A stretch of 64,000 nucleotides of DNA from Anthracocystis setariae. Its lineage: Eukaryota; Basidiomycota; Ustilaginomycetes; Ustilaginales; Ustilaginaceae. The DNA lies in contig CAKMXJ010000021.1 in NCBI GenBank assembly GCA_928724745.1, forward strand, positions 310,001 to 374,000. Direction: 5' to 3'. Under the pieces are notes generated by a model. It saw only the letters and a list, made by a program, of their open reading frames with translations. It ran no database searches and was not told the origin of the DNA. Made by a program: the position numbers and the translations under genes. This document shows positions 1 through 10,723 of the stretch, one piece after another; positions within the stretch are counted from its first letter, which is position 1; every line of letters starts with the position of its first letter.

Positions 1-2221
1 CTAGCCCGTCGTCGTCGTCATCATCATCATCATCATCATTGTCGTTGTTGTCTGCTTTGGGTTGAGATTTTGATTTGGACGCTGAACCGTCTGCGGTGCC
101 TGCCGATCCAATCGCCCCGGCATCGACGCGCAGATTGCCCGTCACCATAGCCGGATGACTACACGCCTGCCTGAGCCGCAACAGCAGCACGAGCGATGCA
201 ATCATATTGGTCTTCTTGCCCGTCGCCCTCGCCTGTTCATCCTCCCTCTCAAACGCCTTCTTGATGCGCTCCTGCAACCCCATGTAAAACTCCTTCTCCT
301 CGAGACTATCGAACTCCATCTCGATCAATTCCAACTTGCGTTTGGGCAGATCCAGAATCGGCTTGCCGTCCTCCGTCTTGGCCTCTTTTGTCCTACGCAG
401 CATGATCGTCTGCAGCACAAAGCACAGTCGCTTCATACCCCAGTTGACCCTGTTCTGGTTGTTCGACTTGAGCGGCTCGCCGATCTTCTCCTTAAAATGC
501 TGGAAATCGTCGAACGGAGGGATGCGCAGGAAGTGGATCAGCGAAAACATCTCGTACGCATCGTTCTGCAGAGGTGTACCTGTGAGACACCAACGAGACG
601 TGGCGCTGGTGGCAAGCAGGAAGCAAGCTTTCGAGCATTTCGCTTTGTGGTTCTTGATGTTTTGCGCTTCGTCGAGCACGATGCGCAGCCACGCGAACTC
701 GAACAGCGGCGTGGGCATCACTTTCTTGATCGCCTTGGCTTTCGTCATGGGCTCGTCGAACGAGTCGTCCGACAGTTGGTCCGACTCGCGCACGCGGTCG
801 GACTCGGACTCGGCATCAGAGTCGATACGCGAAGATCGATGGTTGGAGCGAGAGCCAATTCTAGATTTCGACTTGGCCGCAGGTTTGGATCGCGAAGTAG
901 CGAGGGATCCAGGTTGCAGGGTTTTGGTTTGCGCCTCGAGATTGGACATGTAGTTGTTGTACTCGCTAGCGACGGTGGTGTAAGTGGTGATGACGATGTC
1001 GAATTTGGTAAAGTGGGAAGCCGACTTGGCGCGGCTAGGACCGTGGTAGAGGTTGACCTTGAGACCTGCGTCGGTCTTTTCAGTAATCTCGCGCTCCCAT
1101 TGTTTGATGACGGCAAGAGGCGCGATGATGAGAGTGGTTTTGGACGGCATCTGTCGACGAGGCAAATCTTCAGCCTGCTTGAGTGCTTCTTCGACAGCCG
1201 CAGCAGTAGCAGCAGCGTTTTTCTTGCCTTTCTTGACAGGTTCGGTGGGCTCATCCAGGTCAATGGTGGAACCGGCTTGACCGGGACGATTGGAGACCAG
1301 AAGTGCGAGCGTCTGCACCGTCTTTCCGAGACCCATGTCATCGGCAAGGATTCCTCCCTTTGTGGAACCTTTCTCTCGTTCTCGCATCCAAGCGACGCCT
1401 TGCACCTGATGAGGCAGCAGCTTGCACTTGAGACCGGGAATCGTTTCGGAGGTCATTGCATCTTTCGACACCTCGGTGACGTTGACCATGTTGGAAAGCA
1501 TGTCGCGGATCTGCTTGTCCCTCGTCTCGGCATCTACGGTTACGGTTGGACCAGGAGGCGCATCGTCCTGGAACTGGGTCTGTGAGCTCATTGCGGAACG
1601 AGGCGATGGAGGATGGTAGTCGTCGTCAAGAAACGAGAACGACGAAGGTTTGGACCTGGACTTTGTGGGAGACTTGGTATTTAAGGAATGAGTGAGAGGA
1701 GGGTGTGAGTGATGGAAAGGATTGATGTTCTTTTGCAAGGGTGGGGTCTGTTTTGGCGAAATGAAGGGCGCCTGGGATGATTTCGAGTTGGGAGAGCGGA
1801 AAGGCTGGGAGGCTGCGTAGCTTGAAGTGGTGGTTGGAGGCCTAGGTCGAATCGGCGCAGGCTGTGATGAGGAATGAAACCTATCCCTGTTGCCTGGCTG
1901 TGGCAAAGCATTCGAGATGGGCGAGGATTCGCCAAAGACGATGGGATCTGCCCTGGAACCAGTACCGATGGAAGGGGACGCCATGTTGGTGGGAATGTAG
2001 GGCTGCAGCGGAGGCTGGTAAAGTTTAACTTTGGGAGGTGGCGCGTGCTTGTTGCGCGGAGGTAGCGAGGTGATATTGGGATTGTTCGACGACAAAGAGG
2101 AGGAGGAGGAGGAGGAGGAGGAGGAAGCTTGCTGCTGCTGCTGCTGTTGCTGTTGCTGACGCCTGGCTTCTTCTATAGCAGCGAGCTGTTCCTCCATGAT
2201 CTTTCTGCGCATGGCCTCCAT
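1..2221 (-). CDS. SNF2-family DNA-dependent ATPase/helicase, ULS1/Rad5-16-like, partial (C-terminus off the left edge)
   Basis: SNF2 ATPases use ATP to translocate on DNA and remodel nucleosomes or eject bound proteins. About 740 codons are visible and the frame is still open at base 1. Residues 1-20 are charged. A Gln run and a Ser run follow (about residues 22-40), then a long Pro/Ser-rich, probably disordered region. The ATPase lobe starts near residue 270 (LLPHQVQGVAWM). Walker A is in LADDMGLGKT (about residue 290), motif II is DEAQ (about 515), and motif III is in the LTGTPLQND stretch. The DDMGLGKT/DEAQ/LQND combination resembles ULS1/RIS1 and the Rad5/16 group, where a RING finger usually sits between the two lobes; that part lies outside the window. 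About 220 residues separate motifs I and II, including a Ser/Arg-rich insert. The start is the first ATG after an in-frame stop near 2405. Family assignment is solid, the subfamily less so. Confidence 0.85.
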   Translation of the reverse strand, partial: MEAMRRKIMEEQLAAIEEARRQQQQQQQQQQASSSSSSSSSSLSSNNPNITSLPPRNKHAPPPKVKLYQPPLQPYIPTNMASPSIGTGSRADPIVFGESSPISNALPQPGNRDRFHSSSQPAPIRPRPPTTTSSYAASQPFRSPNSKSSQAPFISPKQTPPLQKNINPFHHSHPPLTHSLNTKSPTKSRSKPSSFSFLDDDYHPPSPRSAMSSQTQFQDDAPPGPTVTVDAETRDKQIRDMLSNMVNVTEVSKDAMTSETIPGLKCKLLPHQVQGVAWMREREKGSTKGGILADDMGLGKTVQTLALLVSNRPGQAGSTIDLDEPTEPVKKGKKNAAATAAAVEEALKQAEDLPRRQMPSKTTLIIAPLAVIKQWEREITEKTDAGLKVNLYHGPSRAKSASHFTKFDIVITTYTTVASEYNNYMSNLEAQTKTLQPGSLATSRSKPAAKSKSRIGSRSNHRSSRIDSDAESESDRVRESDQLSDDSFDEPMTKAKAIKKVMPTPLFEFAWLRIVLDEAQNIKNHKAKCSKACFLLATSATSRWCLTGTPLQNDAYEMFSLIHFLRIPPFDDFQHFKEKIGEPLKSNNQNRVNWGMKRLCFVLQTIMLRRTKEAKTEDGKPILDLPKRKLELIEMEFDSLEEKEFYMGLQERIKKAFEREDEQARATGKKTNMIASLVLLLRLRQACSHPAMVTGNLRVDAGAIGSAGTADGSASKSKSQPKADNNDNDDDDDDDDDDGL

Positions 2222-4330
<2,109 letters not shown>

Positions 4331-4505
4331 GCCCGTTCCATGTGCTCACCCGTTGGATTCTCCTCTTTTTTTCAAGTGCAATTTCAAAAGGCGGTTCGTT
4401 GACATTTCGCTTGCAAGTGTGTGGTTTGTGTGGCACATGAGGAGCAAAAGCGAAGGGAGGTTAAGGGGGGAAAGCGGGGAGGAGGGAAAAGGTGGATCAA
4501 GGCTG
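4331..4505. other. Convergent 3' region between SFA1 and the aspartic protease gene
   Basis: Only 175 bases separate the two stop codons, so the 3' UTRs probably overlap or nearly meet. A T-rich tract lies near 4362-4372 and a G/A-rich tract near 4455-4490. No gene is seen. Confidence 0.4.
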
Positions 4506-6128
4506 CTAGGGTTGGTTTCGAGGGATGAGGATGGTTTCGGCGGTGTCGATGTTGTGGTAGACCAGATTTTGTTGGAAGAATTCCATGCCGAGGATCCAGA
4601 TCTTGAGTGGTTCGCCAGTGATGGCGTTGGGCGGGAACATGTTCTCTACCTCGGGCGATCCCATCAATGTGACGTCGCATTGGGCTTCTTGCTCCTCTTG
4701 CTGCTGCTGGGGAGCTTCTCCGGCGGCGTTGAGGCTAAATTCGAGTTCGAGAGTCCTCTTCTGCTCGCGATAGTGTCGTTTGGATTTGCGGTGCCAGAGG
4801 CCGAGGTCGAGGAGGCCTTTTCGTCGTTGTCCGTCCTCGTGCGGGTTCCAGAAATTGATCAAACCGTCAAAACTTTCGACAATGTGTTGGATGCCCGAGT
4901 CGACGTAGCTCTTCCAGGGAGTCAGTAGCGTTGCGGTTTGCAAGGGTTGTTGGACGTAGGATGGTGAACCATCGACATGTCGCGTCTGTTTCATGCCTCC
5001 ATCCGCCGTGGCGATCTTGGGTCTCACCGCGGCGAAACTGAACCTTGTCTCACCGATAGCAAAACCCAGATTGAGTTCAGCGCTGCAAGCGGCTTTGCCC
5101 AGGACGGCTTTGGAATTCTTCACCCGCCAGGAGGTCACCTTGCCACCATTATCGGGCATGCCAATCTTGGCGAAGATCTTACTCACTTCGCTGGGAGGTG
5201 CGACGATTCCAGACGTTCCCGAATCGAGCAGAAGCCCATCGATGCGGATGTCCTCCATCGGTTGCGCATCCAAGGTGAAGTTGAGATCGTGACGATGCGC
5301 GATACCCCAAAATGGATGTTGTGGGAAAGTGCTCCCGCTTGCAGGCTTGATCGAGATCGACTGACTGTAGTCATACCCTGCGATGGAAGCCGGCAGGGTG
5401 GTTCCGGTGAGTGGGAAGACTAGTTGTCCCGAAGGCGGTGAGTCTGCGTTGGATGCAGATAGGCAGAGGTAGAAATGGTTAGACCCTGTCATGCCCAGTT
5501 TCACCTTGTGGTCGTTGGTCAGGTAACTGTGCAAGAACGAGACGTCGAGCGAGGGTGATCCCCTCTTCCGCTTCCCATCCCCCGCACTCGCTGGTGGAGA
5601 GCTCTTCACCGCACTGAACGGAGGACTCAAACCTAAAATCCCATCCGCCTTCTTAAGATCTTTCAACCTCGTCAACCCAACCGTGACATTCCCTGCCTTA
5701 GCGCCCGTCCCCGCCCTCATCCCGCTCCCTTCAACCAAAACCAACGAATCCGTGAGGAAATGCATGCTCGGCTTGACGGGACCCTTATTCTCCTCCGCGT
5801 CGTCGGGGATTGGTGTGGTGGTCATATAACCTCCTATCTCGCTGAGATCTGGCTGTATTGCATCCGAGGGATCCCACGTACTTTGCGTAATGTGGAACGA
5901 TGTATTCTGAACCACCAGAAACGGCGAGCCGGTATCGATGATCAGGTTGTAGCTCGATGAGGGTGATCCGATCTCCACTGCGGCTGTTAGCAGTTGCGAT
6001 GCAGGTTCGTACGTGAGCGGAATCACCAGCTCGTGCGTATCGCGCTTAACCACACCCTTGCTACCCACAGCTACAACAACCCCAACCATCCAAAAACCCA
6101 GCAGCGTACTCGTCAACATCATCATCAT
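4506..6128 (-). CDS. Secreted or membrane pepsin-family (A1) aspartic protease
   Basis: Predicted aspartic endopeptidase of 540 residues. The first catalytic Asp is in DTGSP (about residue 65) and the second in LLLDSGTSG (about residue 302), the usual spacing for a bilobed A1 protease. Residues 1-22 (MMMMLTSTLLGFWMVGVVVA) form a signal peptide or anchor, followed by VVKR, a possible kexin site. Only about 40 residues lie between the signal and DTGS, so the usual long pepsin propeptide is missing. A Gln/Glu-rich segment lies near the C-terminus (about residue 475), within the second lobe. The frame opens 38 codons earlier, but I chose the MMMM start because it places the hydrophobic segment at the N-terminus. 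It could be a nutrition, cell-wall or virulence-related protease; the sequence does not say which. Confidence 0.85.
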   Translation of the reverse strand: MMMMLTSTLLGFWMVGVVVAVGSKGVVKRDTHELVIPLTYEPASQLLTAAVEIGSPSSSYNLIIDTGSPFLVVQNTSFHITQSTWDPSDAIQPDLSEIGGYMTTTPIPDDAEENKGPVKPSMHFLTDSLVLVEGSGMRAGTGAKAGNVTVGLTRLKDLKKADGILGLSPPFSAVKSSPPASAGDGKRKRGSPSLDVSFLHSYLTNDHKVKLGMTGSNHFYLCLSASNADSPPSGQLVFPLTGTTLPASIAGYDYSQSISIKPASGSTFPQHPFWGIAHRHDLNFTLDAQPMEDIRIDGLLLDSGTSGIVAPPSEVSKIFAKIGMPDNGGKVTSWRVKNSKAVLGKAACSAELNLGFAIGETRFSFAAVRPKIATADGGMKQTRHVDGSPSYVQQPLQTATLLTPWKSYVDSGIQHIVESFDGLINFWNPHEDGQRRKGLLDLGLWHRKSKRHYREQKRTLELEFSLNAAGEAPQQQQEEQEAQCDVTLMGSPEVENMFPPNAITGEPLKIWILGMEFFQQNLVYHNIDTAETILIPRNQP

Positions 6129-6544
6129 CAGAAACCAGTTGCGATGGTAGTGTGCAAACAAATCCCCCCCCCCAACTTCAAATCTTCTCCCCCAACCCCC
6201 CTCCCAAATGATCACCAGAGAGAGACAGACGTCGCTTCCCACACCAAACCCCCCCCCCTCACCCCTTCATCTCAAACCCACCTCGCATTCTCCCTCGCAC
6301 AACAAATGGTGGGGACAGTCAAAATTTCATCCAAACCCTCCCAACAAGAACCATCCTCTACAATTTACACACTCAACCTCATAATGAACTGACTCAGCCA
6401 CCAACCAACCAACCACCACCCGCTCATCACGTCTCCACCCACCCTCTTCCACCGCACAAACTTCGACGCTCGCACACACTTGACACCAAGTGCAAGACAA
6501 CAACATTGCAATTCCACCTGTCCAAACCGCTCGTACTACCTTGA
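6129..6544. other. Upstream region of the protease gene and 3' region of the dihydrofolate synthase gene
   Basis: 416 bases, unusually C-rich on the plus strand, with several C homopolymers (near 6165, 6200 and 6250) and an ACC/AACC-rich patch near 6400-6420. It should hold the protease promoter and the terminator of the next gene. No gene is seen. Confidence 0.35.
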
Positions 6545-9500
6545 CTAAGGCGCACCACCCCAACCCCCCCACTGCTGCAGCAACCTGTAGGTATCAGCTA
6601 CGAGATACAAACTGCCTGCCACCACCACCGGACCCTTCCGCTTCCCCCCCGCCTTGATAGCCCACTCCAACGCCTCCTTGACATTGTCAAACGTCCTCAA
6701 CTCGCCCACATCCACCTCCTGACCCACCCTCTTGAGCGTCGCCACTGAATCGGGCAGCTCGACACTCCTCACCCAAGGCATCCCCTCCGGAGGACTGAAT
6801 GTGGTCAGAGCCACATTCTGCCTGTGCACATACTTGGACGGATGTACCAGAAGCGCACGTACCATGGCCTCGTAGTCCTTTCCGTCCGAAAACGCAAAGA
6901 TGTACGTGACCTCGTACTGCGGCACAGGACCTTCGCCCTTACCCTTTCCCTTCCCTGCCGACGGATGCGAAAGCGCACGCGCGGCGAGACAAGCATCAAT
7001 GTACTCGCGCAATGCTACCGCTGACGCCTCATTATGCGCACCGTCAACCAACACATCCTCATGCTCCACCTTATGCCAGCTGCACCTTCCAGCCCACTGA
7101 ACCGCGTTGACCGACTCGCGCACCCTCACATTCGCCTCGGCATCGTCGCGCAGCCCCCACATGATGCGCGTGCGCAATTCCTCCCACGGATCCTCAACCC
7201 ACTCATCCCTGGCGATAGACGACAGCGTCTGAACCGCCATACAGACGCCCGTCAGATTCGCCCGAGTTCGCTCGACACTCACGGCCACCGAATACATGAC
7301 TGGATCGTGAGGATGCGCTACGAACGTCGATGGAGGGTTGAGCCCTGAAGTAGACAGGAAAAGCGTGGGTGCAAGACGTGGAGTGAAGTCCACCGAGCTG
7401 CCCCACCGCTCCTGCTTGGTTGGTGGGAGCGAGAGCAGCTTCCAGGGGATATAGGTCTTGACTAGACGAGCATTCCGCGCCATGCACACATTGCGCACAG
7501 AGTCCAGAATCCCTGCAGCGCGCGCACCGAGTTGCTTTGCTTCGTTCTCGAGTGGGCCGAGCGCGAGCTGATCCACCGCCGAATCATCCTCGAGACGCTG
7601 GTCAGCAACGATGCAGAGCCCATTCTCCTTGACAATGCCTGCCTTCTCTCTAGCGATCCCCTCCAGCTTGCTGCCAAGGAAAGCCTCATGGTCGCGGTCG
7701 ATCGGACACACCAGACTCGCCAGCACCTGGGAGTTGTCAAACACGTTGGTCGCATCCAACCTTCCCCCCAGACCCACTTCGATGAGCAAGATCTCTGGCC
7801 TTCTTGCTTCGGGTAGCAAAAAGAAGGCCTGGAAGGTTTGGGCAGTGAGCAGCTCGAAGGGGGACGACTTGAGTGGTTGGCCGTCATCGGCTGCTGTAGG
7901 TGTGGTCTCGAGACCTTGATCAGCAAAGAGAACATCAGACTGGGCCTGTCTCCACACATCTTTCGCAACAACCTCGCCATCCACCTTGCAGCAGTCCCTG
8001 CGCTCGATCAGGTGAGGGCTGACAAAGGTGCCAGTGCGGATATCGAGGGCGTTCCTGAGCACGGAGTCGAGATAGGCGATGGTGGTGCCTTTGCCGTTGG
8101 TGCCGGCGACGTGGATGACGGGAAAGCCCTTGTGTGGGTTTCCGAGGCGCGAAAGAAGCTTTGTGATGCGTTCCAGACCAAGCTCGATGCGCGGGCCCGT
8201 CAAGATGTTCGAGCTATTGCCGTTGGAGGCTCCAAAAGAAGCGTCGACCGGTGCCGAAGATGGTGCGGAGCTGCCAACGCTCATCGCGGCAGCCATGACC
8301 GGAGCCGGAGCAGCAGATATGGCTGCTCCTTCGTTTTCGCTAGAGGGCATTTGTGCCGGGGCAGGCAAGGGTACCTGCTTGGCTTTCAAAGTCGTAGTGC
8401 CAAACTCCCTGTCCTTGGGACCCGACGTTTCCGTATCGGTGGTTGCACCACTGTAGAGCCGCTGAATACCAGGAGGCAACGGTTGAGTCGGTTGTCCAGC
8501 CTTCTGTCGACGCCGAACCTCTTCCCACATCTCCCACTTCTGCTCTTCGGCCCTCTTTTTGGCTTCGCTTTCCTTCCTCTCCCGCTCCTTCTGCTTGCGT
8601 TCCTGCAATGCTTTGATCTCATCGGTACGCAGCTTCTCCGCTTCGGCCTGCTTCTCGCGCTCTAGTTGCAACGCCTGCTGCACCTCGAGATAGCGTCGCT
8701 CTGCACGAGAAAGTTTCCTTTCTTCCTCGGCGTCACGCGCAGGCTTGATAGCGGGATCCATGTCTTCCAAAGGCACGATCGTGGTTTGTGGTCGTGAGGA
8801 GCCGAGGCCGAAAATGTTGCGCTGGTCGTTTGAGGGTGAATTCAGATCGCTATCGGTGTTGCGGCTAGCTTGCGTGTTGGTGCTGAACTTGCGAAGAAAT
8901 GAGAGCCGAGGCGGTTTGGACTCGGTCGGCGTGCTGACGGCCACCATGGAACGGCTTCCTTCGGGCTCGTCAGCAGCTGAAGGCATCGGTGGAAGGTCCC
9001 TTTCCTTTCGCATCCGAGGGATGGATTCTTCGAATTCTGGGAAAGGAGCCAAGTTCTGAATGGGTGGGAGCACAGGCGGCGGAGGCAACTCGGTCTTGTT
9101 TATGCGGCTGCTCGACGAATTCTGACGGTCTTTACCTGGCCTCTTGGTTGTTGCATCACCACCGTTGCCGTTCTGGCCTGACTCGGCCGAAGCTTGTCTA
9201 GCAAGAGCAGCTCGCCTTTCAGCAGCATCTGCGGCAGCAGCGCCTGGACTGGAAGGCTTCCGACGGGCTGCAGTCGCGTCGAGTACGTTGGTATCACCGG
9301 ACAGCATAGCAGAGTCTCGAACGTTGTTCTTGCTGGTCTTCCGGCGCGGTCGGGCTGAAATCTCGCCTCCACCTGCTGAAGTGAAGCCGACAAAGGCTTT
9401 GGCGTTGCCATATTCGCTGCTATTCAGCTCGGCTCCACCTCCTGTTCCTACGGGAGCATTGACGCTGGTCGATTTGCGACCTACCTGACCCTGTACGCCG

Positions 9501-10723
9501 GGACCAATCACGAGCGCAGTTGCCGGCATCGCGGCAAATTGACCCGACGACTTGCCATTTGGGTTTGGCGAGGATGAGGCTGCCGTTGCCCCGGTAGTGT
9601 TGCGTTGATTGGCCTGGACTGTGAAGACAGAGGAGCCATTTCTGAGCGTGGTGCCGCCGCCTGGTACATCAGAGGCAGAGACAAAGGTGGCAGCTCCAGA
9701 GTCGAGCAAAGGAGATGCCGATGGGGATATGACATTCTGCTGATCTATCGTTGAAGCAGCGAGAGCGACAGTGCTGGGATTGTCGGAGGACGACGGCGTA
9801 TCGGAAGCCGATGTGGGAATCGAAGCCGCCGACACAGTGGGCAACGTCGAGGTGCCGCCGAGCTTAGGGCTTGCGCTGGGTCTGGTCTTGGCAGTGGAAG
9901 TAGCGGTGACGGCGACGGCTGAGGCTCGACGCTTGCTCTTGCCGGCATTGGGTCTACCGGAGGACTTGAGTAAGTTGAGGCCATTAGCAAGGTTGGAAGG
10001 ATTGTCTGCATAACCTGTGATGACGTTGTTTGCTGAGCTGCGACGAATATGACCCGAGCCGACGTTGTTAGCAGTGAGGACGCGATAGGAGGAGCGATAG
10101 TCCTGATAGCGGTGCTGATGGTAGTTAGCATTGGGTTGAGCACCGACCGAAGACGAAAACGAGGATGGCTCCGATGGCTGGATGATCGAGTACGGCGGCG
10201 GTTCCGAGAGCGTTCCGGCACGAGTGAGCGAGCCTGAGGGCGCCGAGTAGCGGTGGTTGGGACCTAGCTTGGGCAGCTCAAGCTCCTCTAGCGTGTGGTG
10301 TGGTTTGAGGCGCACGACGATTTGGTCGCCTTGTTCGATGAGGCTGCATTCGTGGTGGTCTTGCAGCTCGAATCCACGCATCTCGTCGAGGCATGTGCCT
10401 GTTCGATCGGCGTCTCCGCTCTGCTGTTCAGCTTCGAGATCGTCTCTTTGACGCAGCTCGAGCGTGAGCATCTGCATCTTCCAGCCATTGATGGCCTTTT
10501 CTTTGACCTCCTCCGAGAATGTGAGCGGTTTTGTTGAGGACTGTGCATTGGTCTGGCCCGTCAGGATGCGAAGGATGGAGAGCTTGAATGAAGAGATTTC
10601 AGTTGAAGGATCCGGCACACGGTGAGGAATGCTGAAGGCGGGAAGTGGTGGATGTGTCTGGAGCGTGATGAGCGCAGCAGGTCCACCGCCGGGCTGAGCT
10701 CTGTTCGGGTCTGCCGATGGCAT
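6545..10723 (-). CDS. FOL3: Dihydrofolate synthase (folylpolyglutamate synthase family) at the end of a very long fused ORF
   Basis: Dihydrofolate synthase joins glutamate to dihydropteroate using ATP. The last ~550 of 1392 residues carry the Mur-ligase-type domain: GLERITKLLSRLGNPHK, the P-loop HVAGTNGKGTT, TFVSPHLIERRD, LIEVGLGGRLDATN, DRDHEAFLGS, AREKAGIVK and VDGAHNEAS, so this domain looks complete. Fungal FOL3 is normally ~430 residues and begins near LGLERITKLL; here no Met lies close to that point. Ahead of it are an unrecognised conserved-looking N-terminus (about residues 10-150), a long Ser/Thr/Ala-rich region, and a Lys/Glu/Arg-rich predicted coiled coil (about residues 660-760). 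I chose the ATG at 10723. The frame stays open upstream to 11413, with another ATG at 11116 that begins an Arg-rich, presequence-like stretch. The synthase call is firm; the N-terminal extent is not. Confidence 0.85.
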   Translation of the reverse strand: MPSADPNRAQPGGGPAALITLQTHPPLPAFSIPHRVPDPSTEISSFKLSILRILTGQTNAQSSTKPLTFSEEVKEKAINGWKMQMLTLELRQRDDLEAEQQSGDADRTGTCLDEMRGFELQDHHECSLIEQGDQIVVRLKPHHTLEELELPKLGPNHRYSAPSGSLTRAGTLSEPPPYSIIQPSEPSSFSSSVGAQPNANYHQHRYQDYRSSYRVLTANNVGSGHIRRSSANNVITGYADNPSNLANGLNLLKSSGRPNAGKSKRRASAVAVTATSTAKTRPSASPKLGGTSTLPTVSAASIPTSASDTPSSSDNPSTVALAASTIDQQNVISPSASPLLDSGAATFVSASDVPGGGTTLRNGSSVFTVQANQRNTTGATAASSSPNPNGKSSGQFAAMPATALVIGPGVQGQVGRKSTSVNAPVGTGGGAELNSSEYGNAKAFVGFTSAGGGEISARPRRKTSKNNVRDSAMLSGDTNVLDATAARRKPSSPGAAAADAAERRAALARQASAESGQNGNGGDATTKRPGKDRQNSSSSRINKTELPPPPVLPPIQNLAPFPEFEESIPRMRKERDLPPMPSAADEPEGSRSMVAVSTPTESKPPRLSFLRKFSTNTQASRNTDSDLNSPSNDQRNIFGLGSSRPQTTIVPLEDMDPAIKPARDAEEERKLSRAERRYLEVQQALQLEREKQAEAEKLRTDEIKALQERKQKERERKESEAKKRAEEQKWEMWEEVRRRQKAGQPTQPLPPGIQRLYSGATTDTETSGPKDREFGTTTLKAKQVPLPAPAQMPSSENEGAAISAAPAPVMAAAMSVGSSAPSSAPVDASFGASNGNSSNILTGPRIELGLERITKLLSRLGNPHKGFPVIHVAGTNGKGTTIAYLDSVLRNALDIRTGTFVSPHLIERRDCCKVDGEVVAKDVWRQAQSDVLFADQGLETTPTAADDGQPLKSSPFELLTAQTFQAFFLLPEARRPEILLIEVGLGGRLDATNVFDNSQVLASLVCPIDRDHEAFLGSKLEGIAREKAGIVKENGLCIVADQRLEDDSAVDQLALGPLENEAKQLGARAAGILDSVRNVCMARNARLVKTYIPWKLLSLPPTKQERWGSSVDFTPRLAPTLFLSTSGLNPPSTFVAHPHDPVMYSVAVSVERTRANLTGVCMAVQTLSSIARDEWVEDPWEELRTRIMWGLRDDAEANVRVRESVNAVQWAGRCSWHKVEHEDVLVDGAHNEASAVALREYIDACLAARALSHPSAGKGKGKGEGPVPQYEVTYIFAFSDGKDYEAMVRALLVHPSKYVHRQNVALTTFSPPEGMPWVRSVELPDSVATLKRVGQEVDVGELRTFDNVKEALEWAIKAGGKRKGPVVVAGSLYLVADTYRLLQQWGGWGGAP

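Noticed and set aside
155..1585. 476-residue plus-strand open frame opposite the SNF2 gene
   Set aside because: It lies wholly opposite clear SNF2 motifs on the minus strand and has no family features; long antisense frames are expected in GC-rich, biased codon use.
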